64,000 nucleotides of DNA from Methylotenera sp. (GTDB lineage Bacteria; Pseudomonadota; Gammaproteobacteria; Burkholderiales; Methylophilaceae): positions 1-64,000 of the forward strand of contig JABFRQ010000007.1 of assembly GCA_013141075.1 (NCBI GenBank). Reading direction: 5' to 3'. Shown here piece after piece: positions 49,161-56,642 of this stretch (position 1 is the first letter of the stretch; each line of letters opens with the position of its first letter). The translations under genes were made by a program, and so were the position numbers. Below the pieces are notes generated by a model. That model did not search any database, was not told the origin of the DNA, and saw only the letters and a list, made by a program, of their open reading frames with translations.

Positions 49161-50825
49161 TTACTCGGTTAAATCTAATATCAAAGGCTGGTCATCATCA
49201 ATCTGCGTAAACTCACCATCAAAACTTAAGGCATTATCGGCAACTGCTTCGGCATCAATCACACGGCCAGCACGGGCTTTTTGCTCATCCATTTTCTTTT
49301 CAAGGCGTTTAATCGCATCTTCAGCACGGTCAGCCCGTTTTTCTTCAAGCCTATTAGTTGCAATCGCATCAATGCGTTTTACTAAGTGCGCATCACAAAC
49401 CCAGCGGCCTTGCTCAGTGCGTATTACGGCAATTTCATCTACCATTAAGTCATACTCAAGCACCAGTTTTTGCCCATTAAAAGCCAGCAAATCTGGGTGG
49501 CCATACATGCGTTTGCCATGGGTAAGTGAAGCTCGGCGTACTGTAAGTGTCACCGCTTGGCGTTTAAGCTCAGGTAATGTGGCATGCGGTGCAATTGGCA
49601 CTAGTGCCGCCCAAAGCTGTGCCCGTGTTACCTGTTTATTTTCAGGGTGTGGGCGGTTGTGATAACGCACCAGCCAATCATTAAAAGCATCAGCAAATTG
49701 CGCCATCGTTGGTAGCTGCAAGCGGCCTGCTTTTACTTCACGCACAGTACGTTGCAGCACTTCATCTGCCATGTCAGTGCCACAGTAAAACTGTGGTTGC
49801 CATAGCCTTAAAAAGTCATCTTTCATTATTCTAAAAAATTGCTCAATCCAGCCCTTGCCATGTGGGTTACCTGGTATGGCATGAATAATTTCTTGAATGC
49901 CTACACGGCTATAAAAGCCAACTACTTCATCACTCATCAGTTTGTTTTTATAGCCTGATCCGTTATCTATATATAAAAATACTGGCACATGCTGGTGGCG
50001 GTCTATTGCCTCTGCCCACATGTTTTGTACAGCAATCGTGCCTTCGTGTTCATCGGCACGCCAGCCTATGATGTAGCGGCTGTTTAAATCCATACCTACA
50101 GTTAGCTCTGGCCTAAAAATATCACCCGTAACAGGGTGTGCAAGGTAAACGTCTGCACGGTAACCATCGGCCACATATACATCGCCAGCTAAGGCGTTTT
50201 CTGTACTACGTTGAATGTATTTTTTTTGTGTTAAGCGGTACAAATTCTTACCAATTCGAGCAGGGCTATTGCGCCCTAGCATGGCTGGCACACTATTAAG
50301 GTAATGGCGCACTTGGTCATAAGTTACATTAAAGCCATCAACCTCAACCAGCCTATTAAATACAGCACCCATACTAGGCTTGCTACCAGCTACGTTGTAA
50401 TACTCAATGGCATAACCCCACCAGCTGGCAGCTTCTACTACTCGGCCTTTCCATTCAGGAAGTAATCCTATTTGGCCATCTACATCGTAATAACTACGCC
50501 AATCAAACAACACCGACCGCGTTGGGTACTTTCTACCTTTTTTCGATACTAGCTTTAACTGTTGCAATAAATAAGGTTTTACATAGCCAGCTTCAGCTGC
50601 GGCTTGTAGAGATTTAATTGCTGCATCAAATGAAACACCTGGTAATTGGCGCGCCTGTAAATCAAGCAGTACATCTTCTCTAGCTAATGCAATCTGACGT
50701 GCGCGGTCTGTTGCCTCACTCCATGGGTTGCGGGCGCGTAAAGCCAATACATTTGCCATTGGCATCACCACCTGCCTACCCATGGGTGGCATGATTTCTT
50801 TTACCATTGCACTATTCCTCATCAC
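49161..50825 (-). CDS. MuA-like DDE transposase
   Basis: 554 aa counted from the first start. The catalytic triad is visible as D220 (VADGYRADV), D287 (LYIDNGSGY) and E328 (HGKGWIEQFF). The N-terminal part binds DNA ends, and KRIDAIATNRLEEKRADRAE near the C-terminus contacts MuB. GTG 50825, ATG 50822 and ATG 50807 are all possible starts; 50807 has GAGGA upstream. It carries out integration and replicative transposition at the ends listed here. Confidence 0.95.
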   Translation of the reverse strand: MMRNSAMVKEIMPPMGRQVVMPMANVLALRARNPWSEATDRARQIALAREDVLLDLQARQLPGVSFDAAIKSLQAAAEAGYVKPYLLQQLKLVSKKGRKYPTRSVLFDWRSYYDVDGQIGLLPEWKGRVVEAASWWGYAIEYYNVAGSKPSMGAVFNRLVEVDGFNVTYDQVRHYLNSVPAMLGRNSPARIGKNLYRLTQKKYIQRSTENALAGDVYVADGYRADVYLAHPVTGDIFRPELTVGMDLNSRYIIGWRADEHEGTIAVQNMWAEAIDRHQHVPVFLYIDNGSGYKNKLMSDEVVGFYSRVGIQEIIHAIPGNPHGKGWIEQFFRIMKDDFLRLWQPQFYCGTDMADEVLQRTVREVKAGRLQLPTMAQFADAFNDWLVRYHNRPHPENKQVTRAQLWAALVPIAPHATLPELKRQAVTLTVRRASLTHGKRMYGHPDLLAFNGQKLVLEYDLMVDEIAVIRTEQGRWVCDAHLVKRIDAIATNRLEEKRADRAEDAIKRLEKKMDEQKARAGRVIDAEAVADNALSFDGEFTQIDDDQPLILDLTE

Positions 50826-50835
50826 TCATCACCTT

Positions 50836-51801
50836 TTATTTGGTTTTGCGGGGTCTACCAGGCTCTCTACCCAACACATCTACTCGGCCTTGTATTGCTT
50901 TTTTAGCTAACTCAATTGCTGTTTCAACATAGCCTGTATGCGCTGCCAAATAATCCCGAGCCATATCTTCACTCAGCACCATTTTTGGTCTGTCTGGCAA
51001 TTGGATATTAAAAGTTTCAGCAGCGTCATCTAATGTGTTAAGTGCCAATATCACTCTTGAATTGATTGCCAGCAAGCAGCTATGCAGCGTGAACATGCGC
51101 TCACTCAAATGGTTACCGCCTTGGTGGAGTTCGTAGATTTGCGCTGATAGCTGGTCTAGCCCTGCTGCACTCATTGCCTCAGAATTTAAACTCACTTGCA
51201 TCAAAGCATCGGTTTGGCGCGATAGCAAAGGCTCAGCTAATTTCTTCTCGTAAATTTTTAGCCTGTCAAAAGCCGTATTCTTTTCTATATTGATAGCGTT
51301 AATTTGCTTTTGTGTTGATTCACGCTCATTACGTAGTGCTGCACGTAGCTCAGAAACACTCATGCACTCAATAGTATCAAGCTCAATACCACGTACTTTT
51401 CCGCTATCTTCTAGCACTTGTATCTCATCATCATCAAGTACCAACAACTCTAAAAACTTGGTTTGTGAACCAACTTTACTCAAAATACTTTTCGAAAAGT
51501 CTTTTGAAAATTTTTGAGCAGCTTGCATAAACTTTCTGCCAAGCTTTACGTTCATTCCAAGCAGCTCAATTCGCTGAGTAAACTCTCCATGCGGCGTCAT
51601 CTCTTTCAAAATCAACATGCACTTGCCAAGCTCAATACATGCTTCTGCGGTACGGCGCTGATAAAATCTAATGTTATTTTCTATATCACCAATAGTCAGC
51701 CCACCCTCATAACCCAAGCTTTTAGCATAAACAGCAACTCGTACATCTGCATTGCTTGCCTGCAACTCACCACCTTCAAAAACTTCAATCTCGTTAGTCA
51801 T
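50836..51801 (-). CDS. Early phage protein with DUF3102-like region (321 aa)
   Basis: NNIRFYQRRTAEACIELGKC and LILKEMTPHGEFTQRIELLG resemble DUF3102 (kilA-like DNA-binding). A coiled coil of about 60 residues follows (ALRNERESTQKQINAINIEK). The C-terminal tail GREPGRPRKTK has an AT-hook-like basic motif. Found upstream of transposase A in this phage; role unknown, perhaps DNA organisation. Confidence 0.75.
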   Translation of the reverse strand: MTNEIEVFEGGELQASNADVRVAVYAKSLGYEGGLTIGDIENNIRFYQRRTAEACIELGKCMLILKEMTPHGEFTQRIELLGMNVKLGRKFMQAAQKFSKDFSKSILSKVGSQTKFLELLVLDDDEIQVLEDSGKVRGIELDTIECMSVSELRAALRNERESTQKQINAINIEKNTAFDRLKIYEKKLAEPLLSRQTDALMQVSLNSEAMSAAGLDQLSAQIYELHQGGNHLSERMFTLHSCLLAINSRVILALNTLDDAAETFNIQLPDRPKMVLSEDMARDYLAAHTGYVETAIELAKKAIQGRVDVLGREPGRPRKTK

Positions 51802-52171
51802 ACTTACACCCCTTATTTTTAATACTGATCACATTATTTGAACTATCATCAATTGGTAAAAGTACAGTTAGTCTCTCGGCCTGTTTAATTAGGTAATCGC
51901 GCATGGCAATAGCTCTAGACCTGAAATCAACATCAAACTTTTCAGAGCCTGGGTCGGTATGGCAGGAAATAATTAAATCAATCATTTCGGTATAGCTGAT
52001 AGATAAAAGCAAATCATCGTCTGCACAGATATAGATTAAACTTGGGTCGGTGACTGCCTCACCATGCAAACCATCACTTGGATTAGATTGATAGTTAAAT
52101 TGAAACGGAATAAAGCTATGAACAACCATTGATAACTCAACAGTTTTAGCTGGAACTCTTAGCTCACTCAT
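51794..52171 (-). CDS. Hypothetical early protein (125 aa)
   Basis: ATG 52171 lies in the end of the preceding gene (ATGAGTGA overlap) with AAGGA upstream; longer starts are unlikely. Motifs VVHSFIPFQFNYQSNPSDGL and DDLLLSISYTEMIDLIISCH. No family recognised. Confidence 0.68.
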   Translation of the reverse strand: MSELRVPAKTVELSMVVHSFIPFQFNYQSNPSDGLHGEAVTDPSLIYICADDDLLLSISYTEMIDLIISCHTDPGSEKFDVDFRSRAIAMRDYLIKQAERLTVLLPIDDSSNNVISIKNKGCKYD

Positions 52172-52466
52172 GATCAGCATCCTTATTTTTAATAAAATTT
52201 CCGCAGGTATTACATATTTTATTAATCTGCGGTTCTCTGCCATCCACCATGTCATAAGGCAGTAAATGCATCTGCTTGCCAAAACGTATCAGTGGTATTT
52301 GGTCATGATTTTTTAGCATTACTACTACCATTTCAACTTCACTTTTACTGAAACCGAGGTCTGTAAAAAAATATTTTGCATAAGATTCTGTTGCCGCCAT
52401 CATTCCATCTGATGTTAAGCAATCCTCTAACCTTCTTGGAGGATGGCTAAGTTTTGTTTTAACCAT
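52164..52466 (-). CDS. Hypothetical early protein with CxxC (100 aa)
   Basis: VKTKLSHPPRRLEDCLTSDG and a C-terminal ICNTCGNFIKNKD. The single CxxC knuckle may bind zinc with another ligand. Two bases from the Ner-like gene, so part of the early operon. Confidence 0.68.
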   Translation of the reverse strand: MVKTKLSHPPRRLEDCLTSDGMMAATESYAKYFFTDLGFSKSEVEMVVVMLKNHDQIPLIRFGKQMHLLPYDMVDGREPQINKICNTCGNFIKNKDADHE

Positions 52467-52468
52467 GA

Positions 52469-52648
52469 TTAAGCCGCCTCTTTCAAACCAAGGGCTACTG
52501 CTGCACGATGAGATTCGCCATACTTACCACGGCCAATACCATTTAAAACAGATTGTGCAGTTCTATAGTTAATGTTTATTTCTTCACAATGTTGGCGTAA
52601 TGTTTTGCCTTGTTTAGCTAAATTTGCTTTTACTTGTGTTGGTGTCAT
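52469..52648 (-). CDS. Ner/Cro-like DNA-binding protein (59 aa)
   Basis: TPTQVKANLAKQGKTLRQHC, EEININYRTAQSVLNGIGRG and KYGESHRAAVALGLK form a helix-turn-helix protein like small phage regulators. As first gene of the early operon it probably acts like Mu Ner, a negative regulator of early transcription. ATG 52648 has GAGG upstream; longer starts would include the promoter region. Confidence 0.8.
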   Translation of the reverse strand: MTPTQVKANLAKQGKTLRQHCEEININYRTAQSVLNGIGRGKYGESHRAAVALGLKEAA

Positions 52649-52685
52649 AATGTTTAATCCTCGTGTTATTTCAAGACATGTAGCG

Positions 52686-52714
52686 ATTATGAGAACTATA
52701 GTTCTCTTTGTCAA
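52686..52714 (-). promoter_or_regulatory. Early promoter with embedded operator
   Basis: On the minus strand -35 TTGACA (52714-52709), 17-bp spacer, -10 CATAAT (52691-52686). The spacer contains the perfect 16-bp palindrome GAGAACTATAGTTCTC (52691-52706), the presumed operator for the divergent repressor or for Ner. Confidence 0.85.
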
Positions 52715-52723
52715 GGAATATTT

Positions 52724-53059
52724 GTGAACAATGATTATCTTTTTTCGGTCAGATTAAAAGAAGAGCGTAAACGTCTTAAGCTCAGCCAAGCTGAAGCTGG
52801 TGAAGCTGTTGCTATAAGCCGTGAAATGTGGGGTAAATATGAGCGAGGTGCAAAGCCTGGCACAGATATTTTTATGGCAATGGAAAGAGCTGGTTTTAAT
52901 ACCAACTATATATTGGCAGGAAGAAATCTTTTAGATGTTAAATTAACAGCACAAGAGGTAGTTCTAATTGATAAATTTAGACTTAGCACTGAGCAGATAC
53001 AAGCGGCAGTGATTAACTTGCTTGATGCAACAACTCAAAAAAAAATCAAGGATAAATAA
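52724..53059 (+). CDS. Phage repressor (HTH_3, 111 aa)
   Basis: Residues 6-65 are a canonical helix-turn-helix, VRLKEERKRLKLSQAEAGEA, VAISREMWGKYERGAKPGTD. The C-terminal half is helical (LTAQEVVLIDKFRLSTEQIQ). It maintains lysogeny by blocking the early promoter. The start codon is GTG 52724 with AAGGA at 52713. Shorter than Mu c and of a different family. Confidence 0.9.
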   Translation: MNNDYLFSVRLKEERKRLKLSQAEAGEAVAISREMWGKYERGAKPGTDIFMAMERAGFNTNYILAGRNLLDVKLTAQEVVLIDKFRLSTEQIQAAVINLLDATTQKKIKDK

Positions 53060-53061
53060 AA

Positions 53062-53544
53062 ATGACTGAAAAAATAGGGTTGAATAGAGCTTTACCAAAA
53101 AATGAATTAATTTTAGGACTAGTCATTGGCATAGTAGCTATTGTTAGTATTGCTTATATTGATACCTCAGGTATATTTAAACCTGTAGATAGTGTCGAGT
53201 CTGCAAAACAACATATGATAGGTACCTGGACATATACTGAGCCGATTGATTTTAATGATGACCCATTTCCAGTTTACTGGGTAAAGTGGACTATTAACCT
53301 AGATGGCACAATGACTGTATGGCATGCCCACCCACAAGATGCTAGTTGGGGGAATGGAGAAACAGCTAAATATGAGGTTGTCACCAATAAATATGGTAAT
53401 ACTGGTGAGCGCTGGTATGGCATTATTGACCCTGATGGTTTCACAACTGGGGTATATGAGAATGGTACTATTATGTTGCATGGCATAGGTCAACAACATA
53501 CAGGGAAAATGAAGGAGGGTGATAAAAACCCTTTCTCATCTTAG
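53062..53544 (+). CDS. Single-pass membrane protein next to the repressor (160 aa)
   Basis: One transmembrane helix (residues 16-35, ILGLVIGIVAIVSIAYIDTS) and a soluble C-terminal domain rich in aromatic residues (HMIGTWTYTEP, WVKWTINLDGTMTVWHAH, YENGTIMLHG) that looks like a small lipocalin-like beta barrel facing the periplasm. Three bases after the repressor stop, so it is co-expressed in the lysogen. Candidate for superinfection exclusion or lysogenic conversion. Confidence 0.75.
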   Translation: MTEKIGLNRALPKNELILGLVIGIVAIVSIAYIDTSGIFKPVDSVESAKQHMIGTWTYTEPIDFNDDPFPVYWVKWTINLDGTMTVWHAHPQDASWGNGETAKYEVVTNKYGNTGERWYGIIDPDGFTTGVYENGTIMLHGIGQQHTGKMKEGDKNPFSS

Positions 53545-53606
53545 ACAGCATAGGTTTTGCAAATAGCTTATCTTGCATACTGTAAAACCCTGCTAGTCAA
53601 CATTGC

Positions 53607-53719
53607 AAAAACTCCTGACCGTCAGTAATTTAACCGTACTGTAAAAAACTAAACAAACCAATGCCTGCAATGGCTTTAAGCTAGCCAACCAAGTTAGAAA
53701 ACTCCCGACCATCAGTATA
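53607..53719 (+). repeat. Two direct repeats 90 bp apart
   Basis: ACTCCYGACCRTCAGTA occurs at 53611-53627 and 53701-53717. Between them and before lie short TACTGTAAAA repeats (53578, 53637). There is no gene in 53545-53873. Confidence 0.6.
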
Positions 53720-53767
53720 AATGGCTTTTTTCAAGTAGCACTCCGATAGCTATACAAGAAACAATTA

Positions 53768-53802
53768 AATTAGAGAGTGCGACACTGTCGCACTCTCTAA
53801 TT
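53768..53802 (+). repeat. Perfect 35-bp palindrome upstream of late promoter Plys
   Basis: AATTAGAGAGTGCGACA (53768-53784), one base C, and its exact reverse complement (53786-53802). No T-run follows, so it may be a bidirectional transcription barrier or a structure separating the repressor transcript from the lysis operon. Confidence 0.8.
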
Positions 53803-53820
53803 AGCCTAAGCCTTTCACCC

Positions 53821-53866
53821 GCGAAACATTTCACGCATTAAAACCCCTCACGCGTGCGCGTACAGT
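53821..53866 (+). promoter_or_regulatory. Late promoter Plys (upstream of lysozyme)
   Basis: GCGAAACATTTCACGC (53821-53836), then ATTAAAAC and, 26 bases after TTTCAC, the -10-like TACAGT (53861-53866). The start would be near 53873, one base before the ATG of the lysozyme. Confidence 0.78.
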
Positions 53867-53873
53867 TGCACGT

Positions 53874-54368
53874 ATGAACTCAAGCAACTTTATTACCTCA
53901 CCGCGCGGCATCAACCTCATTAAAAAATGGGAGGGCTATCATGCCGATGTTTACCTTTGCCCAGCTAAAAAGCTTACCGTAGGCTGGGGTCATGTAGTAC
54001 GCCCAAGCAACGGCCTTAAGCTTGGTAGCGGTATCACGCTTGCGCAGGCTGAAGCCTTTTTAAAAGCAGATTTAAACATTGCTGAACTCTTCATCAATGC
54101 CGTGTTATCACCCGCCAAAATCAAAGGCCTACCACTTAACCAAAATGAGTTTGATGCATTGGTATGCTTCAGCTTTAACTTGGGTGTGGGCGCGCTAGAT
54201 GGCTCTACCTTACTCAAAAAACTACAAGCGGGTGACCGTGCAGGCGCAGCCAATGAGTTTGGCAAGTGGTCTTATATGCACGTGCTTGGCAAGGCAGTAT
54301 TCGTCAAAGGTTTATTCAAGCGCCGCATGGATGAACGACAACTATTCAAGGAGCCACCAAATGCCTGA
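53874..54368 (+). CDS. Endolysin, GH24 lysozyme
   Basis: 164 aa; the catalytic glutamate is E20 in LIKKWEGYHADVYLCPAKKL, followed by LTVGWGHVV and FDALVCFSFNLGVGALDGST. T4-type muramidase that cleaves the murein at the end of the lytic cycle. No Shine-Dalgarno precedes ATG 53874; the transcript may be leaderless. Confidence 0.95.
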   Translation: MNSSNFITSPRGINLIKKWEGYHADVYLCPAKKLTVGWGHVVRPSNGLKLGSGITLAQAEAFLKADLNIAELFINAVLSPAKIKGLPLNQNEFDALVCFSFNLGVGALDGSTLLKKLQAGDRAGAANEFGKWSYMHVLGKAVFVKGLFKRRMDERQLFKEPPNA

Positions 54369-54582
54369 ATCAACTGAAGTTTACGTTACTGAAAATAAAC
54401 CTTGGTATACCAGCAAAACCTTATGGTTTAACGCAGTAATTGCTGGCCTAGCAGCGCTTGAAGCCAGCGCTAATCTACTGCAGCCCTATATTACTGGCAG
54501 CGTTTATGGCTATGGCTTAACCATGCTTACAATTGGCAATGCCATGTTAAGAATTATCACTACGCAAGGAATCAAACTCTAA
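54361..54582 (+). CDS. Holin-like membrane protein (73 aa)
   Basis: After a polar start (PESTEVYVTENKPWYTSKTL) there are two hydrophobic segments (WFNAVIAGLAALEASANLL and YGYGLTMLTIGNAMLRII). It overlaps the lysozyme by eight bases and the nuclease by one. Size, charge and position fit a holin; family not confirmed. Confidence 0.75.
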   Translation: MPESTEVYVTENKPWYTSKTLWFNAVIAGLAALEASANLLQPYITGSVYGYGLTMLTIGNAMLRIITTQGIKL

Positions 54583-55010
54583 TGAAAATACATTCAAACC
54601 CTATTTTACTCGTGGCTTTTTTAAGCCTACTTGCAACCAGCACTGCACAAGCTTTTACTGTTGAAGTGCGCCGTGTGCATGATGGTGACACCATTCAAGT
54701 ACTCAGCGATACGCTACCCATGCCGCTGGCCAATATGGCAGTGCGCTTGCGCGGTATTGATACGCCAGAGCTGGCAGGTAAATGCCCTGCAGAAAAAGCC
54801 AAAGCTAAGCTAGCTACCGCTTACTTAAAAGGCTTGGTTAAACAAGGTGATGTACTCACGCTAAATAACCCAAAGTGGGATAAATACGGTGGCCGCATTG
54901 ATGCCGATGTTACCTGGCGCGATGTTGATTTAGCACAAGCCATGATAGCGGCAGGCTACGCTGTGCCGTACTTTGGCAAAGGCGCTAAAAATGACTGGTG
55001 CGCACCATGA
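54582..55010 (+). CDS. Secreted thermonuclease-like (SNase) protein
   Basis: 142 aa; signal peptide ending TSTAQA (residue 24), then VEVRRVHDGDTIQVLSDTLP, VRLRGIDTPELAGKCPAEKA and DKYGGRIDADVTWRDVDLAQ, the staphylococcal nuclease active-site order (the usual arginines R/E/R appear in LRGIDTPE and GGRI). Placed within the lysis operon, it could degrade host DNA in the periplasm or debris after lysis, or help release. Unusual among Mu-like phages. Confidence 0.9.
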   Translation: MKIHSNPILLVAFLSLLATSTAQAFTVEVRRVHDGDTIQVLSDTLPMPLANMAVRLRGIDTPELAGKCPAEKAKAKLATAYLKGLVKQGDVLTLNNPKWDKYGGRIDADVTWRDVDLAQAMIAAGYAVPYFGKGAKNDWCAP

Positions 55011-55552
55011 AATGGCTAGCAAACTTTATGCCTAATCTCAATATTCCATTGTTGATTGGCACGGTAATACTCATTGGTGTTTCCCTTGCTAGCTTCTACT
55101 TTTCAGGGGCTTCACATGAGCGCCATAAATGGCAAGCCAAGCAAAATATTGAGCTGCTAGCCGTGCAACAAAAGCTATTAGTAGCCAACAGCCTAAACCG
55201 TGATTTAGAGCGTGCTGCCGTGCTGCAAGCCGCCTCACTCAAAACTATTTATGAAGGGAAACTTCAAGATGAAAAAGCCCATGCAGCTAGCATTATTGCT
55301 GATATTCAGCGCGGCGCTCGCCGCTTGTCAGTCAGTACCCGCGCCGTGCCAACCTGTGAAGGTACAACTGGCAGCGCTACCACCAGTTTCAGCCCAGCTC
55401 TTACAGAAACGCGAGCCGAACTATCTGACTCAGCTACTGCAGATATTCTCGCCATTGGGCGAAGCGCCGACCAAGCCATAATTGAAAGCAACTATGTTAA
55501 AGACCTGCTCATGCAATGCTATGGTCATGTTGAAAGCTTAGGCGCTCAATAA
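55007..55552 (+). CDS. Rz-like inner-membrane spanin (181 aa)
   Basis: N-terminal transmembrane helix (PLLIGTVILIGVSLASFYFS) and a long periplasmic helix (HKWQAKQNIELLAVQQKLLV). It disrupts the outer membrane together with Rz1, which is encoded in another frame inside it. ATG 55007 overlaps the nuclease end. Confidence 0.85.
   Translation: MKWLANFMPNLNIPLLIGTVILIGVSLASFYFSGASHERHKWQAKQNIELLAVQQKLLVANSLNRDLERAAVLQAASLKTIYEGKLQDEKAHAASIIADIQRGARRLSVSTRAVPTCEGTTGSATTSFSPALTETRAELSDSATADILAIGRSADQAIIESNYVKDLLMQCYGHVESLGAQ
55269..55481 (+). CDS. Rz1-like outer-membrane lipoprotein spanin, nested in Rz
   Basis: 70 aa in another reading frame than Rz: signal peptide LALLLIFSAALAAC with the lipobox LAAC, followed by a proline-rich mature part (QSVPAPCQPVKVQLAALPPV). 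The embedded arrangement is the classical Rz/Rz1 pair. AAGATG context with weak ribosome binding site. Confidence 0.88.
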   Translation: MKKPMQLALLLIFSAALAACQSVPAPCQPVKVQLAALPPVSAQLLQKREPNYLTQLLQIFSPLGEAPTKP

Positions 55553-55761
55553 TGGATGATTTAGATCGCGCACAAGAGCTTGAAATGGAAAGCCGTAATG
55601 CTGCCATTGCCAACCAAATTAAAAAGCAAGGTAAAACTACACTCTCACACTGCCAAGATTGTGGTGATGCCATACCACTACGCCGCCAAAAAATGGGGGG
55701 GGTAAACCGCTGTGTTGAATGCCAAACCTATTTTGAACAAGCACAACGTAAATTTAAGTAA
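55552..55761 (+). CDS. DksA/TraR-type zinc-finger protein (69 aa)
   Basis: C4 zinc finger CQDCGDAIPLRRQKM ... RCVECQTYFEQ after a helical arm (DRAQELEMESRNAAIANQIK). TraR/DksA-like proteins bind RNA polymerase in the secondary channel; phages use them to change host transcription. ATG adjoins the Rz stop. Confidence 0.9.
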   Translation: MDDLDRAQELEMESRNAAIANQIKKQGKTTLSHCQDCGDAIPLRRQKMGGVNRCVECQTYFEQAQRKFK

Positions 55762-55794
55762 GCCCCTCAACCCCAATAATACCAAAGGTTAAAT

Positions 55795-56142
55795 ATGTCA
55801 GATGGTTTAAATCAAGATAATAGGCGTGGTGATATGGCAGAAGTTGCCCGTACTATTGGGTTGCTAACAGGCAAATTAGAGATAATGCACTCGAGCATTA
55901 CAGATAACTTTAATACGCTACGCCAAGATATGCGCCGCATGGAAGACAGCACAAAAGAGAGCATGCATCACCTAGAAAACCGCCTTAATACCAAGGTAGA
56001 TAGCCTAGGTAACCGTGTAAAAATATTAGAAGCCAGCGAAAAAGAAACCATTAAAGTAACCTCAAAACAAGGCGCAGTCATTGCTGGCATTAGCGCTGCA
56101 TTAACGTTTGGCATGGTTGAGTTAATTAAGGCATTTCGCTAA
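55795..56142 (+). CDS. Coiled-coil protein with C-terminal membrane helix (115 aa)
   Basis: NRRGDMAEVARTIGLLTGKL, DNFNTLRQDMRRMEDSTKES, a long coiled coil, and a C-terminal hydrophobic helix (GAVIAGISAALTFGMVELIK). Similar to proteins (DUF2730-like) between lysis and terminase genes of Mu-like phages. Confidence 0.75.
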   Translation: MSDGLNQDNRRGDMAEVARTIGLLTGKLEIMHSSITDNFNTLRQDMRRMEDSTKESMHHLENRLNTKVDSLGNRVKILEASEKETIKVTSKQGAVIAGISAALTFGMVELIKAFR

Positions 56143-56640
56143 ATGGCCCATAGCCAAGACACGCGTAATAATGTACGTCGCCTTTATATTGAAGGCCTGC
56201 CGCTTAGCAATGTTTCGCTTACCTATGAGGTAAGCTATGAAACTGCTCGTAATTGGAAGCAGCTAGCCAAAGATAAAGGTGATGACTGGGATACTGCCCG
56301 TGCAGCATTCAGTATTAGTGGTGCTGGCATTGATGACCTTAATGAGCAGCTAGTTGAATACTTTGCCCGCCAAGCTGTTACCACAATGCGTGAGCTTGAA
56401 GACACTAAAATTTCACCACAACAAAAAACTGAGTTAATGGCTAGCTTGGCAGATGCCTATGCAAAATTCAGCAAGTCATTTAGCCGTGTAAACCCACGTT
56501 TAGGTGCGCTCAGCGTATCGCTTGATACACTTAAAACAGTAGCTGAGTACTTAGCGCGTAACGATAAAGTGGCTTTACATGGCTTTCAAATCCATATTGA
56601 AGATATTGGCGCAATTCTACAAGAGCGTTACGGCAAGTAA
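56143..56640 (+). CDS. DUF1804 protein, putative small terminase (Mu gp27-like)
   Basis: 165 aa; HSQDTRNNVRRLYIEGLPLS and YEVSYETARNWKQLAKDKGD form a helix-turn-helix for recognising packaging sites. Next to the large terminase, as expected. Confidence 0.88.
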   Translation: MAHSQDTRNNVRRLYIEGLPLSNVSLTYEVSYETARNWKQLAKDKGDDWDTARAAFSISGAGIDDLNEQLVEYFARQAVTTMRELEDTKISPQQKTELMASLADAYAKFSKSFSRVNPRLGALSVSLDTLKTVAEYLARNDKVALHGFQIHIEDIGAILQERYGK

Positions 56641-56642
56641 GC

